This document shows positions 24,707-34,834 of a DNA stretch of 64,000 nucleotides, piece by piece. Both the position numbers and the translations under genes were made by a program. A model generated the notes under the pieces. That model made no database searches, had not been told where the DNA came from, and saw only the letters and a program-made list of their open reading frames with translations. The stretch's first letter is position 1. Each line of letters starts with the position of its first letter. Origin of the DNA: Aquabacterium humicola (GTDB lineage Bacteria; Pseudomonadota; Gammaproteobacteria; Burkholderiales; Burkholderiaceae_C). Where the stretch lies: contig NZ_JARGNB010000001.1 in the NCBI RefSeq assembly GCF_030167915.1, positions 930,001 through 994,000 on the forward strand, read 5' to 3'.

Positions 24707-27700
24707 TCACTTCGACGACGCCCGCGTCGCACGGGCCACGAACACCACCGCGGTGCGCGCCGGCAGGTTGAAGGCACCGGTGGCGCTGTCGAAGCCCGCC
24801 TGGCGCGCGCGCAGGTCGGCGGCGTCGGCAGCGGTGTGCACGGGGTGCAGCTCGAGCGCACGCCCGGCCAGCGCCGGCAGCGTCAGCTGCCTGGCCGACT
24901 TGTCCACGTTGATCAGGTAGACCAACTCGTCGAAGTTCGCGCCGGGGTAGCCCACGCCGTTGAGCCGCCCGACCAGCACCGTGGGCTCCTGCGCCGAGCC
25001 GGTGTTGAGGAAGCTCAGGCGCTGCTTGATGTCCTCGGCCGTGCGCAGGCGCAGCAGCGTGCTGCTCCTGCGGATCTTGAACAGGTCGCGGAAGGCATCG
25101 CGGGTCCAGGCGACCTCGGCGGCGGTCGGCTTGATCAGCGGGTTGCCCAGCAGCGGCCGCGCCAGATTCCAGTTATCGCCGTTGTCGCGAGAAGGCGGCA
25201 GGCCCACGCCGAAGTTGTTGTCGGCGAAACTCCAGTCGAGCCGGTTGAACCAGTCGCCGCTGTCGTAGCTGTTGCGGTCCAGGCTCTTGCTGCGCAGCGT
25301 CTCCGTGCCGGCGTGGAAATAGGCCACGCCCTGGCTGAAGGCGTTGATGGCGTTGGCCAGGATCTGCACGCGCGCCCGGTCCTCGCGCGAGGTGGCGGTG
25401 GGCAGACGGAATACGTTGTTGTCGAACAGCGTGAGGTTGTCGTGGTTCTCGACGTAGTTCACCACCTCGCCCGGCTCGAGCACCCAGCCCGCCGGGATGC
25501 CGCCGACGTCGATCTGGTCCAGCCGCAGCGTGGCGTCCCAGCTCGTCTGCATCGTGAAGCTGCGAATCGAGCCCGCCAGCGACGCCTTGAGGCGATCGGC
25601 GAACCACATCAGCTCGCCCCGGCTCTGGTTGCCGTTGTGGCCGTTCGGGTCGTAGTGGAAACCGTTGACGTAGCCCTGATTGGCGATCAGCGCGTTGCCC
25701 GAATCGCAGCAGCCGCCGCCGCGCACCGCGTCGCGGATCAGCGGGTTGAAGCTGCCGATGCCCGAGCCGTTCAGGCTCAGCATCTCGGCCTGCTTGAAGC
25801 GCGCGCCATTGGCCACCTCGCCGAAGTTCCAGCCCTCGCCGACGATCTGCACCGGCCGGCCTGCCGCCGCCTCGACGCGGGCTTTCAGCTGCTCCATCAC
25901 CGAACGCGGGTGGTGGCCCATGATGTCGAAGCGCAGCGAGCTGATGCGGTAGTCGCGCACCCAGGTCACGGCCGAGTCGATCATCAGCCTGGCCATCATC
26001 CGGTTCTCGGACGCGGTGTTCTCGCAGCAGGTCGAGCGCTCGATGCCGCCGCTGGCGTTGTAGCGGTGGTAGTACCCCGGCACGACCTTGTCCAGCACCG
26101 ACGTCGCGGCCTGGCCCGACGAGGTGGTGTGGTTGTAGACCATGTCCATGCCCACGCGCAGGCCGGCGGCGTTGAGCGCGCGCACCATGCTGCGGAACTC
26201 GCGCACGCGCGCCACCGGGTCGGCCGCGCTGCTGGCGTAGCTGCCGTCGGGCGTGGTGAAGTGGTGCGGGTCGTAGCCCCAGTTGAAGCAGTCGCTGCCC
26301 GCCGTGGCGGCGATGGTCGCCTGCTGCGTTTCGCCGTCCGGCGGGCCGCTCACATTGGGCGTCACGCAGCTCTTCTCGTTGACGCTGGCGATGTCGAACA
26401 CCGGCAGCAGGTGCACGTCCGTCAGCCCGGCGGCGGCCAGCCCGGCCAGGTGGCGCATGCCGTTGCTGTGGGTCTCGGTGAACGCCAGGTACTTGCCGCG
26501 CCGGGCCGCCGGCACCGTGGCGTCGTTGATCGAGAAGTCGCGCACGTGCAGCTCGTAGATGCTCAGGTCCGAGGGCGCGGCCACGGTGGGCGGCGGCGCG
26601 CCGGCATCCCAGCCCGGCGGCTTGGTGACGGCGGCGTCGAGGTCCATCACCACGCTCTGCTGGCCGCCCATCGTGAGGCCCAGCGAATACGGGTCGGTGA
26701 CGAGGTTGCGCACCACACCCGTGCCGCGCACGAACACCTGCACCTGGTAGCGGTAGGTGACGCCGTGCAGGTTGCCCGGCTTCACCAGACGCCACACGCC
26801 GGTGGCGGCGTCGCGGGTCATCGGTTCGGTGGTGGTGCGCACCACGCTCTCCGAGCCGGGCACCCGCCTGCCGAGCTGCAGCGACACCGCCTGCGCCGTC
26901 GGCGCCCACAGCTTGAAGCTGGTGTGGCCATGGGAAACCACGGCGCCGAGGTCCGGCTCGTCGCCGGCCGCGGCATACAGGTCATCCAGCGCGCCGGCGA
27001 TCTGCGTCGCCGTCGCGTTCTGCACCCGGCCCTGGGCGTCTTCCTGTACCAGCAGCAGTTGCTGCCGGTGCAGCGCGGGCAGCCGCGCGAGGTCGGCGCC
27101 GCGCACGGCGAAGACGGCCCCGCTGGCCACGTACTTGAAGCGCTCGGCATCGGCCGGCGGCACGGTGCCGGTGAACGGGTCCAGCGTGATGAAGCCGTCC
27201 GCGCCCTGCACCGGCGCATCGCGGGCCACGGCGAGCTGCCCGGTCGCCGAGTGGTACAGCCGCACCGGCCCGGCGGCGGCCACGCGCGGCCACTTCACCA
27301 GCGCCTTGTTCAGCCAGACGGCGCGGGCGTCGGTGCTCGACACCTCGCGCAGATCGGGCGGCGCCAGGTGGACGGTGGCGTCGCGCTCGACCAGCCACAC
27401 GTGGCCCACCTGGTTGGCGATGGTCAGCGCGGCGTACTCGACGCGGATGTTGTCGTTGCGGCCGTCCTTGTCGTTCTGGTTCGGCGGCATGCCATGGATG
27501 ATGAATTCCAGTCCCCGCCGCTGGTTGTCCCCCTGCGGGTTGAGCACGGGGATGTCGAACACCACCTCGCCGTCGCCCACGGCGTAGCCCGGCATGCTCG
27601 CCAGCGGCACCGGCTGGTTCCAGTTGTCGATGGCCATGCCGCCGGGCAGGCGCGAGACGTCGAGCCCGCTGCCGTTCCACAGGTGCAGGCCCCAGGCGCT

Positions 27701-28318
27701 GTAGGCGCCGTCGAAGCGCTTGTAGTGCACGCGCACCGTCTTGATGTCGGGCACCGGAAGCGCCAGCGGGTTGGCGGGATAGTTGGTGCTGTCGCCTTGC
27801 AGGCGCCAGAAGACGTTGGCGCCGCCTTGCAGCACGTAGCTCTGGTCTGCGCCCCCGTTGTCCTTGTCGTCGCCCTTGTGGAACAGGAAGCCCACGGTGC
27901 CGCTGGTGGCGGCCAGCGGCACGTCGAAATAGACACCGTAGTCGTCGCTGCCGGAGGGGTTGAAGCCGGCGTTCCAGTTCGGGCTTTGCGCCGCGCCCCA
28001 CGTGTGGATCTGCCAGCCGGCGTGGTTGCCGTCGGCGCGGCGGTAGTGCACACGCAGCGAGGTCGCGGGCTCGCCGGGCGTGGCCGCGGCCGCGATGCGG
28101 GCGCGTGCAGCGGGCGGCGTGGTGGGCACGCTGCTCAGCACCTCGCTGTCGCCCCCACCCACCGCCGCGCGGCCGTCCAGCGCCAGCGCCTGGGCCTGCG
28201 GCGACACCGCCTCGCCCCCGGCACCGCCACAGGCGGCCAGCAAGCCGCTCAGTCCGAGCGCCATCGCGCCGATCCACCGCCGCGCCTGTCTCGCGAGCCC
28301 GCCAGCCGATGCCGTCAT
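24707..28318 (-). CDS. pulA: type I pullulanase, exported lipoprotein
   Basis: 1203 residues from the ATG at 28318, chosen because AGGGG lies six bases upstream; an in-frame ATG at 28324 abuts the site. A lipoprotein signal ends in LSGLLAAC (lipid Cys ~30). Two starch-binding PUD/CBM41 domains follow (~75-180 and ~185-300, starting [10 protein letters not shown] and [10 protein letters not shown]), then a linker, a CBM48 domain (~455-545) and the GH13 barrel. The pullulanase motif reads [10 protein letters not shown]. Catalytic residues are Asp798 (LRFDIMGHH), Glu828 (VGEGWNFG) and Asp960 (ENHDNL). It cleaves alpha-1,6 branches of pullulan, starch or glycogen at the cell surface. No other maltodextrin genes are nearby. 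Confidence 0.93.
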   Translation of the reverse strand: MTASAGGLARQARRWIGAMALGLSGLLAACGGAGGEAVSPQAQALALDGRAAVGGGDSEVLSSVPTTPPAARARIAAAATPGEPATSLRVHYRRADGNHAGWQIHTWGAAQSPNWNAGFNPSGSDDYGVYFDVPLAATSGTVGFLFHKGDDKDNGGADQSYVLQGGANVFWRLQGDSTNYPANPLALPVPDIKTVRVHYKRFDGAYSAWGLHLWNGSGLDVSRLPGGMAIDNWNQPVPLASMPGYAVGDGEVVFDIPVLNPQGDNQRRGLEFIIHGMPPNQNDKDGRNDNIRVEYAALTIANQVGHVWLVERDATVHLAPPDLREVSSTDARAVWLNKALVKWPRVAAAGPVRLYHSATGQLAVARDAPVQGADGFITLDPFTGTVPPADAERFKYVASGAVFAVRGADLARLPALHRQQLLLVQEDAQGRVQNATATQIAGALDDLYAAAGDEPDLGAVVSHGHTSFKLWAPTAQAVSLQLGRRVPGSESVVRTTTEPMTRDAATGVWRLVKPGNLHGVTYRYQVQVFVRGTGVVRNLVTDPYSLGLTMGGQQSVVMDLDAAVTKPPGWDAGAPPPTVAAPSDLSIYELHVRDFSINDATVPAARRGKYLAFTETHSNGMRHLAGLAAAGLTDVHLLPVFDIASVNEKSCVTPNVSGPPDGETQQATIAATAGSDCFNWGYDPHHFTTPDGSYASSAADPVARVREFRSMVRALNAAGLRVGMDMVYNHTTSSGQAATSVLDKVVPGYYHRYNASGGIERSTCCENTASENRMMARLMIDSAVTWVRDYRISSLRFDIMGHHPRSVMEQLKARVEAAAGRPVQIVGEGWNFGEVANGARFKQAEMLSLNGSGIGSFNPLIRDAVRGGGCCDSGNALIANQGYVNGFHYDPNGHNGNQSRGELMWFADRLKASLAGSIRSFTMQTSWDATLRLDQIDVGGIPAGWVLEPGEVVNYVENHDNLTLFDNNVFRLPTATSREDRARVQILANAINAFSQGVAYFHAGTETLRSKSLDRNSYDSGDWFNRLDWSFADNNFGVGLPPSRDNGDNWNLARPLLGNPLIKPTAAEVAWTRDAFRDLFKIRRSSTLLRLRTAEDIKQRLSFLNTGSAQEPTVLVGRLNGVGYPGANFDELVYLINVDKSARQLTLPALAGRALELHPVHTAADAADLRARQAGFDSATGAFNLPARTAVVFVARATRASSK

Positions 28319-28574
28319 CGCCATCCCCTGTTTGGAATCGGCGCGATGCTAACGAAGTAAAACTACATCGCGAGTCGGGGGAATCCCGATGCGAATCTAG
28401 GGATTACAGCAGCCAATCACCTAGCAATGCATCTCAGCGATATCGACAGTTAGTAGTTTTGTTTCATGTTCACAGAGCCCGATCACAACGATCCAACGTT
28501 GTTCGGCTGCGCGGTCAGTTCATCAGCGTGACGTACGTTCAGCACGTTCGTCGACTTCGTCTGAGGCGCGGTGT
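28319..28574. other. AT-richer intergenic region upstream of pulA
   Basis: About 250 bp between cupin and pullulanase, clearly less GC-rich than the flanks (especially 28340-28500). Apart from the two related 13-mers described separately, no gene or RNA was recognised. Confidence 0.5.
28354..28366. promoter_or_regulatory. operator candidate upstream of pulA
   Basis: A quasi-palindrome GAAGT-AAA-ACTAC lies 30 bp upstream of the pullulanase start, where it would overlap a minus-strand promoter. A related 13-mer GTAGTTTTGTTTC (28453-28465) is 86 bp further out in the opposite orientation. Spacing and symmetry suit a LacI/MalR-type repressor, but no such regulator is encoded in the window. Confidence 0.4.
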
Positions 28575-28985
28575 CTACGCGCCTCGGCCTTCCGGCGCGA
28601 GCGCAGTTCGAGCCCCGGCTTCGTCGATGCGTTCGTAGCCTGCCCCCGCAGGCGACACGACCGAGATGAACACCAGGGGTTCGTGTCCCGCGTTGTAGAC
28701 GCCATGCACGTCGCCGGTGCGCGCGATCGCGATGTCGCCTGCACCCAGCATGCGCACTGCACCTCCATGGCCGGTCGCATAGTCACCGCCACCGCGCAGC
28801 ACGATCCACGTGTCCTGTCCTTGCGGGTGGACATGGGACGCGATGCGCTGCCCCGGCAGAACGATCCACGCCACGACAGCCGCCTGCTCCGTCTCGATGA
28901 CGACCGATCGCAACGGCTCATCCGTTTCGTCCGTCGGGCGCAGATGATCGTCGATTCGGTAGATTCGCTCGTGGTCCATGCCCAT
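28575..28985 (-). CDS. cupin-domain protein
   Basis: 136 residues from the ATG at 28985 (a second in-frame ATG is two codons on; the frame is open upstream but crosses a repeat). One small beta-barrel of the cupin_2 type: motif 1 is around HVHPQGQDTWIVLRGGGDY, with two His and a later Glu/Gln in the metal-ligand positions, and motif 2 is GDIAIARTGDVHGVYNAG with a His. Such proteins bind a divalent metal and act as small oxygenases, isomerases or ligand sensors. There is no operon partner: pulA is 257 bp downstream and the HK gene is 230 bp upstream on the same strand. The specific function is unknown. Confidence 0.75.
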   Translation of the reverse strand: MGMDHERIYRIDDHLRPTDETDEPLRSVVIETEQAAVVAWIVLPGQRIASHVHPQGQDTWIVLRGGGDYATGHGGAVRMLGAGDIAIARTGDVHGVYNAGHEPLVFISVVSPAGAGYERIDEAGARTALAPEGRGA

Positions 28986-29121
28986 TGCCAACTTGGTGCC
29001 TCTGGCTGCAGACATCGCAAGAACTGCGCCCGGCCAGTCAGAAGGATGGGGTTGGTCGCGAGCGGGGCACGAGCACGCGTTGTCGCCCGGCACCAGGCCG
29101 CGCAGCGACACGCGGCAGTGC

Positions 29122-29173
29122 CGCCAGAAACCCGCAAGGCGTATCACCGAGTTGCAACGACCCAAGCCTCGTA
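29122..29173. repeat. 53-bp repeat, copy B
   Basis: Second copy of the element at 23685-23737, located about 140 bp upstream of the cupin start. Read on the minus strand it still spells YEAW-VATR followed by a stop, the C-terminus of the DedA-rhodanese protein, but no gene body precedes it. Confidence 0.65.
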
Positions 29174-29214
29174 CACCAGAACAATGATCGACGCAGCGCC
29201 AGCGGTGATAGGCG

Positions 29215-30573
29215 TTAGCACGCTGCCGCCACCACGACCCGCAGGCCGCCGCCCGGCGCGTCGTCCAGCTGCAGCGCCAGGCCGTGCCGCGCGCAGATTT
29301 CCTTGACGATCGCCAGGCCCAGGCCGCTGCCCTCGGCCTGATCCGAGGGCAGCCGGTAGAAGCGCTCGAGCACCCGTTCGCGCTCGGCGGCCGGGATGCC
29401 GGGGCCGTTGTCGACCACGACGAGCCGCGGGCCGGGCTCCACGGCGACCGTCACCGTGCCGCCTTCCGGGGTGTAGCTGATCGCGTTGTGCACGAGGTTG
29501 GTCACCAGCTCGCGCAGCAGCACCGGCTCGCCCTGCAGCACGACCGGCGGCGACCCCTCGAAGCCCAGATCGATGCGCTTGCGGCGCGCCTGCGACAGCA
29601 GGTCGAAGGTGGCCTGCTGCGCCAGCGCGACCAGCTCCACGGCCTCCGCCGCCAGCGGGCGCCCCGGCTCGCTGCGCGCCAGCGCGAGCAGCTGCGCCAC
29701 CAGGCGCCCGGTCAGCTCGGTGGTCTCGCCGATGCGCTCGACGACGCCGCGCATCGCCGGCAGGTCGGCCTGCATCAGCGCGTGGTCCAGCTGCGCGCGC
29801 AGCAGCGTCAGCGGCGTCTTCAGCTGGTGCGAGGCGTTGGCGACGAAGCGCACCTGCGCCTCGGTGAGCTGGCGCTGGCGGCCGGTGTGGGCATTGATCG
29901 CCTCGATCAGCGGCGCCACCTCGCGCGGCACCGCGGCGGCGTCCATCGGCGTCGGGTCGTCGATGCCGCGGCGGCGCACCTCGTCGCGCAGCCGCTTCAA
30001 CGGCGCCAGCCCGCGGCGCACGCCATAGGCGATGAAGGCCGCGGCCAGGCCGATCAGCGCCAGCTGCAGCGCGGCCGCCTCGAGGGTGATGCGGCGCGTG
30101 AGCTGGTGGCGCGCCTCCAAGGTCTCGGCCACCTGCACGACGAGCTGGCGCTGGCGTGCGCCGTCGGGCAGCGCATGACGCAGCGCGGCGATGCGCACGC
30201 GCTCGCCCTTGTAGTCGGCATCGTAGAAGGTGGCCTGCTCGGCCGGCGGCCGCGCCGGCGCGGGCAGGTCGGGATAACCGCCGACCTCGTCGCCGTCATC
30301 GAGGTCGGCGACGCGGTAGAAGATGCGGTCCTGCGCATCGGTGCGCAGCATCTCCAGCGCCGCGAACGGCAGGTCGGCCACGACCTCGCCGTCCTGCAGC
30401 CGCAGGTGCGCCGCGATCACCTGCGCCGAGCCGAGCAGCGTGCGGTCATAGGCCGCATGGGCCTGCGCGAGGCTGCGCCAGTAGCTGAAGCCGAAGCCCG
30501 CGGCCCACAGCGTCAGCGTGGGCAGCAGCAGCCAGGCCAGCAACTGGCTACGCAGGCGGGTCGTCGACCGCAT
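29215..30573 (-). CDS. tctE: TctE-like sensor histidine kinase
   Basis: 452 residues from the ATG at 30573; the frame is open to 30669 but that part overlaps the response regulator. TM1 (~7-30), a periplasmic domain of about 130 residues, TM2 (~170-190) and a HAMP-like linker precede the kinase. The H-box is FVANASHQLKTPL, typical of the TctE/QseC group. The N-box is ELVTNLVHNAISYTPEGG, G1 is VVDNGPGIP and G2 is GSGLGLAIV. The gene overlaps the regulator gene by 26 bp. In Salmonella TctDE controls tricarboxylate transport, and here TctA/TctB and a citrate-lyase pair lie just beyond, so citrate or a related acid is the probable signal. Signal identity is inference. Confidence 0.87.
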   Translation of the reverse strand: MRSTTRLRSQLLAWLLLPTLTLWAAGFGFSYWRSLAQAHAAYDRTLLGSAQVIAAHLRLQDGEVVADLPFAALEMLRTDAQDRIFYRVADLDDGDEVGGYPDLPAPARPPAEQATFYDADYKGERVRIAALRHALPDGARQRQLVVQVAETLEARHQLTRRITLEAAALQLALIGLAAAFIAYGVRRGLAPLKRLRDEVRRRGIDDPTPMDAAAVPREVAPLIEAINAHTGRQRQLTEAQVRFVANASHQLKTPLTLLRAQLDHALMQADLPAMRGVVERIGETTELTGRLVAQLLALARSEPGRPLAAEAVELVALAQQATFDLLSQARRKRIDLGFEGSPPVVLQGEPVLLRELVTNLVHNAISYTPEGGTVTVAVEPGPRLVVVDNGPGIPAAERERVLERFYRLPSDQAEGSGLGLAIVKEICARHGLALQLDDAPGGGLRVVVAAAC

Positions 30574-31228
30574 CGAGCACGTAGCCCAGACCGCGCAGCG
30601 TGTGGATCGCCGCGCCGCTGCCCTGCAGACGCCGCCGCAGCCGGTGCACGTAGACCTCGAGCGCGTCATGGCTCAGCACCTCGTCGCTGCTGCACAGCCG
30701 CTGCACCAGCGCCTGCTTGCTGACGGGCTTGCCCGGGTGCGCGATCAGCGCCTCGAGCAGGTCGTGCTCGCGCGGCGGCAGCTCCAGTGCCCTTCCGCCC
30801 TGCGCAAAGCGCCGCGTCACCGTGTCGAACGCCAGCGTGCCGACCTGCTGCACCGCGTGCGTCGCGCCCAGGCTGCGCCGGTGCAGCGCGCGCAGCCGCG
30901 CCTCCAGCTCGGCCAGTGCGAAGGGCTTGGGCAGGTAGTCGTCGGCGCCGGCGTTCAGGCCTTCGACACGGTCGCCGATCTCGCCGCTGGCGGTGAGCAC
31001 CAGCACCGGCACCGCGTCGCGGCGCTGGCGCAGGCGGCGCAACAGGTCCAGCCCGTGCAGCCGCGGCAGCGCGAGATCGAGCACCACCGCGTCGAAGGCG
31101 TGGTCGTGCAGTGCGCTGTCGCCGGCCAGCCCGTCGGTGCAGACGTCGGCCTGGATGCCGAGCGCCGCCAGCGACTGCTGCAGGGTGCGCGCGAGCTCGG
31201 CCTGGTCTTCGATCAGCAGGATGCGCAT
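30548..31228 (-). CDS. tctD: TctD-like OmpR-family response regulator
   Basis: 226 residues from the ATG at 31228. The receiver domain (1-~115) has the acidic pair in IEDQAE, the phosphoacceptor Asp51 (VVLDLALP), a Thr/Ser switch (LTASGE) and the invariant Lys in YLPKPF. The C-terminal winged helix (~130-222) ends in VHRLRRRL and HTLRGLGYVL, the OmpR/PhoB signature. Its 3' end overlaps the kinase gene. It is divergent from the solute-binding protein gene at 31336, 107 bp away. Likely targets are that promoter and the tctB/citrate-lyase spacer, both unproven. Confidence 0.9.
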   Translation of the reverse strand: MRILLIEDQAELARTLQQSLAALGIQADVCTDGLAGDSALHDHAFDAVVLDLALPRLHGLDLLRRLRQRRDAVPVLVLTASGEIGDRVEGLNAGADDYLPKPFALAELEARLRALHRRSLGATHAVQQVGTLAFDTVTRRFAQGGRALELPPREHDLLEALIAHPGKPVSKQALVQRLCSSDEVLSHDALEVYVHRLRRRLQGSGAAIHTLRGLGYVLDAVDDPPA

Positions 31229-31335
31229 GGGATGTGGCGGCGATTGTGATCGGGCGCGCGGCGGCACGCGAGCGCCTGCCGGCCGGCGCCGATAATCCAG
31301 CCAGCCCCCGCAGCGGGGACGACGGAGACAAGGGC

Positions 31336-32412
31336 ATGCCCAACCGACGCAGCGCCGGCCTGGCCATCGCGAGCGCGCTCGCCGGCGCAGCCGCGGGCAC
31401 GCCGTCGGGCGCAGCGGCGCGCGCCGCGGCGGCACCGCGCAAGGTGCGCGTCTGGGCCACCACCGACCGCCCGCTGGTGCAACCGCTGATCGATGACTTC
31501 GAGCAGCGGCACGCGCCGTGGCAGGTCGACTACGAGGCGCTGGGCAGCCAGACGCTGCACGAGCGCTTCCTGGCCGCCGACGGCGCCGGCGCCGATGTGC
31601 TGTGGAGCTCGGCGATGGACCTGCAGATCAAGCTGGTCAACGACGGCCATGCGCAGCGCCACGCGAGCGAGCATGCCGGCGGGCTGCCGCACGGGGCGGT
31701 CTGGAAGCACGAGGCCTTCGCGACCACCTGGGAGCCGGTGGCCCTGGTGCACCACCGCGCGCTGCTGGACAGCGCGAGCGCGCCCGACAGCCATGCGGCG
31801 CTGCGCGTGCTGCTGCAGCAGCAGCGCGCGCGCTTCCACCAGCGCGTGGCCACCTACGACATCGAACGCGCGGGCCTGGGCTTCCTGCTGGCGGCGCAGG
31901 ACCTGCAGGCCTCGTCCGATGCGTGGCCGCTGCTGGAGGCGCTGCGCCATTGCGGCGCCGAGCTGCACGCGGACACCCAGGCGCTGCTCGACGGCGTGGC
32001 CGCCGGCCGCACGCTGCTGGCCTACAACGTGCTCGGCCCGTACGCCGAGGCCTTCGCGCAGCGCCATCCGGACCTGGTGGTGGTCTACCCGCGCGACTAC
32101 ACGCTGATCGCCTCGCGCGTCGCGCTGATTCCGCGCCGCGCGCCGCAGCCCGAGGGAGCACGGCTGTGGCTGGACCACCTGCTGTCGCCGGCCGGGCAGC
32201 ACGTGCTGGCCGAGCGCTGCGGCCTCTACAGCGTGCGCGCCGACTCCTCGCTGCCGCGCTCGGCCGCCGGCCTGCAGCAGCGCCTGGGTCGAGCGGCACG
32301 GCCGATTCCGCTGGGGCCGGGGCTGATCGCGCACCTCGACCGCAGCAAGCGTCAGGCAATCCTGCGGCGCTGGCAGCGGGCGGGGGATGTGGCCGTCCAA
32401 CACCTGAAGTGA
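31336..32412 (+). CDS. periplasmic ABC-type solute-binding protein, AfuA-like
   Basis: 358 residues. The Ala-rich signal peptide (MPNRRSAGLAIASALAGAAA) is preceded by a weak ribosome site. The body is a two-lobed binding protein of the iron/phosphosugar (SBP_bac) type: VRVWATTDRPLVQPLIDDFE at the start, ADVLWSSAMDLQIKLVNDG, then YDIERAGLGFLLAAQ and LLAYNVLGPYAEAF. No ABC permease or ATPase gene follows; it sits divergently beside tctDE and convergent with tctA. This placement suggests it presents a ligand to the TctE sensor, or supplies a permease elsewhere. It is not a TctC/Bug protein by sequence. Confidence 0.8.
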   Translation: MPNRRSAGLAIASALAGAAAGTPSGAAARAAAAPRKVRVWATTDRPLVQPLIDDFEQRHAPWQVDYEALGSQTLHERFLAADGAGADVLWSSAMDLQIKLVNDGHAQRHASEHAGGLPHGAVWKHEAFATTWEPVALVHHRALLDSASAPDSHAALRVLLQQQRARFHQRVATYDIERAGLGFLLAAQDLQASSDAWPLLEALRHCGAELHADTQALLDGVAAGRTLLAYNVLGPYAEAFAQRHPDLVVVYPRDYTLIASRVALIPRRAPQPEGARLWLDHLLSPAGQHVLAERCGLYSVRADSSLPRSAAGLQQRLGRAARPIPLGPGLIAHLDRSKRQAILRRWQRAGDVAVQHLK

Positions 32413-32494
32413 GCGGATGCCGGGTGACGCCGCCACCACGACGGCGCCACCGCAACGCCACCCCTTCAGCGCCGCCACCTCGCGCGCCACCGCC

Positions 32495-34024
32495 TCACGC
32501 GGCGCTCGCCTGACCGGCCGCCGCGGCCGCGATCATGCGCCGCCGCCGGCGCGCCGCGGCCACGCGCGGCGCCACCAGCACCGCGATCACGATCACCAGC
32601 AGCGCCAGCGAGACCGGCCGCTGCACGAACACGCTCCAGCGCCCTTCGCCGATGGCCATCGCGTTGCGCAGCTGCGCCTCGGCCATCGGCCCGAGGATCA
32701 TGCCGACGATGACCGGCGCGGCGGGGAAGTCGTAGCGCCGCATCAGCACGCCGAACAGGCCGATCGCGTACATCAGGAAGAGGTCGAACGCGCTCTGCCG
32801 CATGCCGTAAACGCCGACGGTCGCGAACACCAGGATGCCCGCGTAGAGCGGCGCGCGCGGAATGCGCAGCAGCTTGACCCACAGCCCCACCAGCGGCAGG
32901 TTCAGCACCAGCAGCATCACGTTGCCGATGTACAGCGACGCGATCAGCGCCCACACCATCGACGCATTGGTGTCGAACAGCTGCGGCCCGGGCTGGATGC
33001 CGTAGTTCTGGAACGCCGACAGGATGATCGCGGCGGTGGTGGAGGTCGGGATGCCGAGCGTCAGCATCGGCACCAGCGTCGCGGTGATCGCGGCGTTGTT
33101 GGCGGCCTCGGGCCCGGCCACGCCCTCGATCGCGCCGGTGGTGCCGAACTCCTCCGGGTGCTTCGACAGCTTCTTCTCGGTGGCGTAGCTGAGGAAGGTC
33201 GGGATCTCGCTGCCGCCGGCGGGCACCGCGCCGAACGGAAAGCCCAGGAAGGTGCCGCGCAGCCATGCCGGCCACGAGCGGCGCCACTGGCTGCGCGTCA
33301 TGTGCACCCGGTTCATCTCGTTCAGCGACGACTTCACGCGGCCTTCGTAAAGCGCGGTGTAGAGCGTCTCGCCGACGGCGAACAGCCCCACCGCGACCAG
33401 CACCACCTCGAGGCCGTCGAGGAACTCGGGAATGCCGCCGGTGTAGCGCACCTGGCCGGTGATCTGGTCCAGGCCGACCAGGCCCATCGCCAGGCCGACC
33501 ACCAGCGCGGTCAGCCCGCGCAGCGTGCTGCTGCCGAGCACCGCCGTCACCGTCGTGAAGGCCAGCATCATCAGCATGAAGTACTCGGGCGGGCCCAACT
33601 GCACCGCGTATTCGGCGACCACCGGCGCGAACAGCGTCACCAGCACCGTCGCGATCGTGCCGGCGACGAACGAGCCGATCGCCGCGGTCGCCAGCGCGGC
33701 GCCGGCGCGGCCGTTCTTGGCCATCTTGAAGCCCTCGAGCGCGGTGACCATCGAGCCGGTCTCGCCCGGCGTGTTCAGCAGGATCGAGGTCGTCGAACCG
33801 CCGTACATCGCACCGTAGTAGATGCCGGCGAAGAAGATCATCGACGCGGTCGGCTCGACCTGCGCGGTGATCGGCAGCAGCATCGCGATGGTCACCGCCG
33901 GGCCGAGCCCTGGCAGCACGCCGATGGCGGTGCCCAGCGCGCAGCCGACGAAGGCCCACAGCAGGTTGATCGGCGTGGCGGCCGTCGCGAAGCCGGCCAG
34001 AAGGTGCGACCACAGGTCGATCAT
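32495..34024 (-). CDS. tctA: TctA large permease of tripartite tricarboxylate transporter
   Basis: 509 residues with 11-12 hydrophobic segments. Family hallmarks are [20 protein letters not shown], a [22 protein letters not shown] block near residue 70, a second GxxPGxx-type turn in [15 protein letters not shown], and [20 protein letters not shown]. TctA forms the Na+ or H+-driven channel for citrate or other carboxylates with TctB and a periplasmic receptor. The tctB gene precedes it by about 22 bp. No TctC is adjacent; the nearest Bug-type receptor is 15 kb away. Confidence 0.94.
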   Translation of the reverse strand: MIDLWSHLLAGFATAATPINLLWAFVGCALGTAIGVLPGLGPAVTIAMLLPITAQVEPTASMIFFAGIYYGAMYGGSTTSILLNTPGETGSMVTALEGFKMAKNGRAGAALATAAIGSFVAGTIATVLVTLFAPVVAEYAVQLGPPEYFMLMMLAFTTVTAVLGSSTLRGLTALVVGLAMGLVGLDQITGQVRYTGGIPEFLDGLEVVLVAVGLFAVGETLYTALYEGRVKSSLNEMNRVHMTRSQWRRSWPAWLRGTFLGFPFGAVPAGGSEIPTFLSYATEKKLSKHPEEFGTTGAIEGVAGPEAANNAAITATLVPMLTLGIPTSTTAAIILSAFQNYGIQPGPQLFDTNASMVWALIASLYIGNVMLLVLNLPLVGLWVKLLRIPRAPLYAGILVFATVGVYGMRQSAFDLFLMYAIGLFGVLMRRYDFPAAPVIVGMILGPMAEAQLRNAMAIGEGRWSVFVQRPVSLALLVIVIAVLVAPRVAAARRRRRMIAAAAAGQASAA

Positions 34025-34046
34025 CGGTTTCCCCTCGTGTGCGGGC

Positions 34047-34574
34047 CTACAGCCAGCCGGTGCGCGTGAGCCCCGGCAGGTTGATCGCGAGCAGCTTCGT
34101 GAACAGCCAGTACGCGGGCGCCGCGATCAGCATGCCGGTCAGCAGGTCGGCCACCGCGCCGCGCAGGCCGCGGCCGGCCCGGCCCTCCGAGCGGCGCAGG
34201 CCGTGCACCGCGAAGGCAAAACAGCAGGCGCAGCTCAGGATGAAGCCGATGCGCTCGATCGCCGCGGCGTTCAGCAGCACGCCGGCCGAGATCCAGGCCA
34301 GCGCGTCCCAGTCGCCGCGCTCGACGCTGCCTTCGGCCACGCCGCGAAAGCCCCCGTGCTGCGCCTCCCAGGCCAGCCAGCCGCCGCAGCCCACCAGCGC
34401 CACCGCGACCAGCCAGGGCAGGAAGTTCGGGCCGACGCCGCCGTAGCCGGCCTCGCCCGGGATCGCCACCGCGCCGATGCCGTAGGCGATGCCCAGCAGC
34501 ACCGCGCCCAGGCCCACCAGCGTCTGGTGGACCGAGCCGCGGGCAGTGGCGGGCTCCATCGTGTCTGGCCGCAT
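34047..34574 (-). CDS. tctB: TctB small permease subunit
   Basis: 175 residues from the ATG at 34574 (GAGGAGA upstream); the frame is open to 34814 but that part runs through the promoter palindromes. Four hydrophobic helices match TctB: ~16-38 ([19 protein letters not shown]), ~48-68, ~90-112 and ~140-165, with the conserved [13 protein letters not shown] motif. It forms the TctAB membrane complex with the next gene. It is divergent from the citrate-lyase genes, with 260 bp of shared control region. Confidence 0.88.
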   Translation of the reverse strand: MRPDTMEPATARGSVHQTLVGLGAVLLGIAYGIGAVAIPGEAGYGGVGPNFLPWLVAVALVGCGGWLAWEAQHGGFRGVAEGSVERGDWDALAWISAGVLLNAAAIERIGFILSCACCFAFAVHGLRRSEGRAGRGLRGAVADLLTGMLIAAPAYWLFTKLLAINLPGLTRTGWL

Positions 34575-34691
34575 CGCAGGTCTCCTCGTCGCCTTGTTGG
34601 TGTTGCGGGGCTGTGGGCAGCGATGTTGCGGCGGTGGCGGCGCCCGAAGCTGTCGGCCACCTTTCATCGGGCGACCCCGCTCGCCGGGGTT

Positions 34692-34815
34692 TTCCCGCAT
34701 CGGGAATCCCGCAGGGGCCGATGACAGGCTTTCGAAAGCCCGCGCGGCCCGTGCCTTCCTAGCATGCCCTCGACACGTCCTGTCGACACATCGGTCGGCA
34801 GGTTCCGTCGACACG
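34692..34815. promoter_or_regulatory. divergent tctB / citrate-lyase control region
   Basis: Dyads and repeats lie between the two start codons. TTCCCG-CAT-CGGGAA (34692-34706) and GGCTTTC-GAAAGCC (34727-34740) are perfect. The octamer TCGACACG occurs at 34770 and 34808, with TCGACACA at 34783 inside the palindrome TGTCGACA (34781-34788). The perfect palindromes are likely regulator binding sites, possibly for TctD or a LysR/GntR-type regulator elsewhere. Promoter elements themselves are not obvious. Confidence 0.5.
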
Positions 34816-34834
34816 CCCCGAAGCGGAGGATCCG

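Noticed and set aside
22964-28360. Plus-strand open frame of 1798 codons opposite the pullulanase gene
   Set aside because: Composition is Arg/His/Gln/Val-rich and domain-free, as expected of the antisense frame of a GC-rich gene; the minus strand encodes an intact pullulanase with catalytic residues.
34770-34815. TCGACACG repeats as a CRISPR or VNTR array
   Set aside because: Only three 8-bp units with irregular spacing and no cas genes; better viewed as regulator half-sites.
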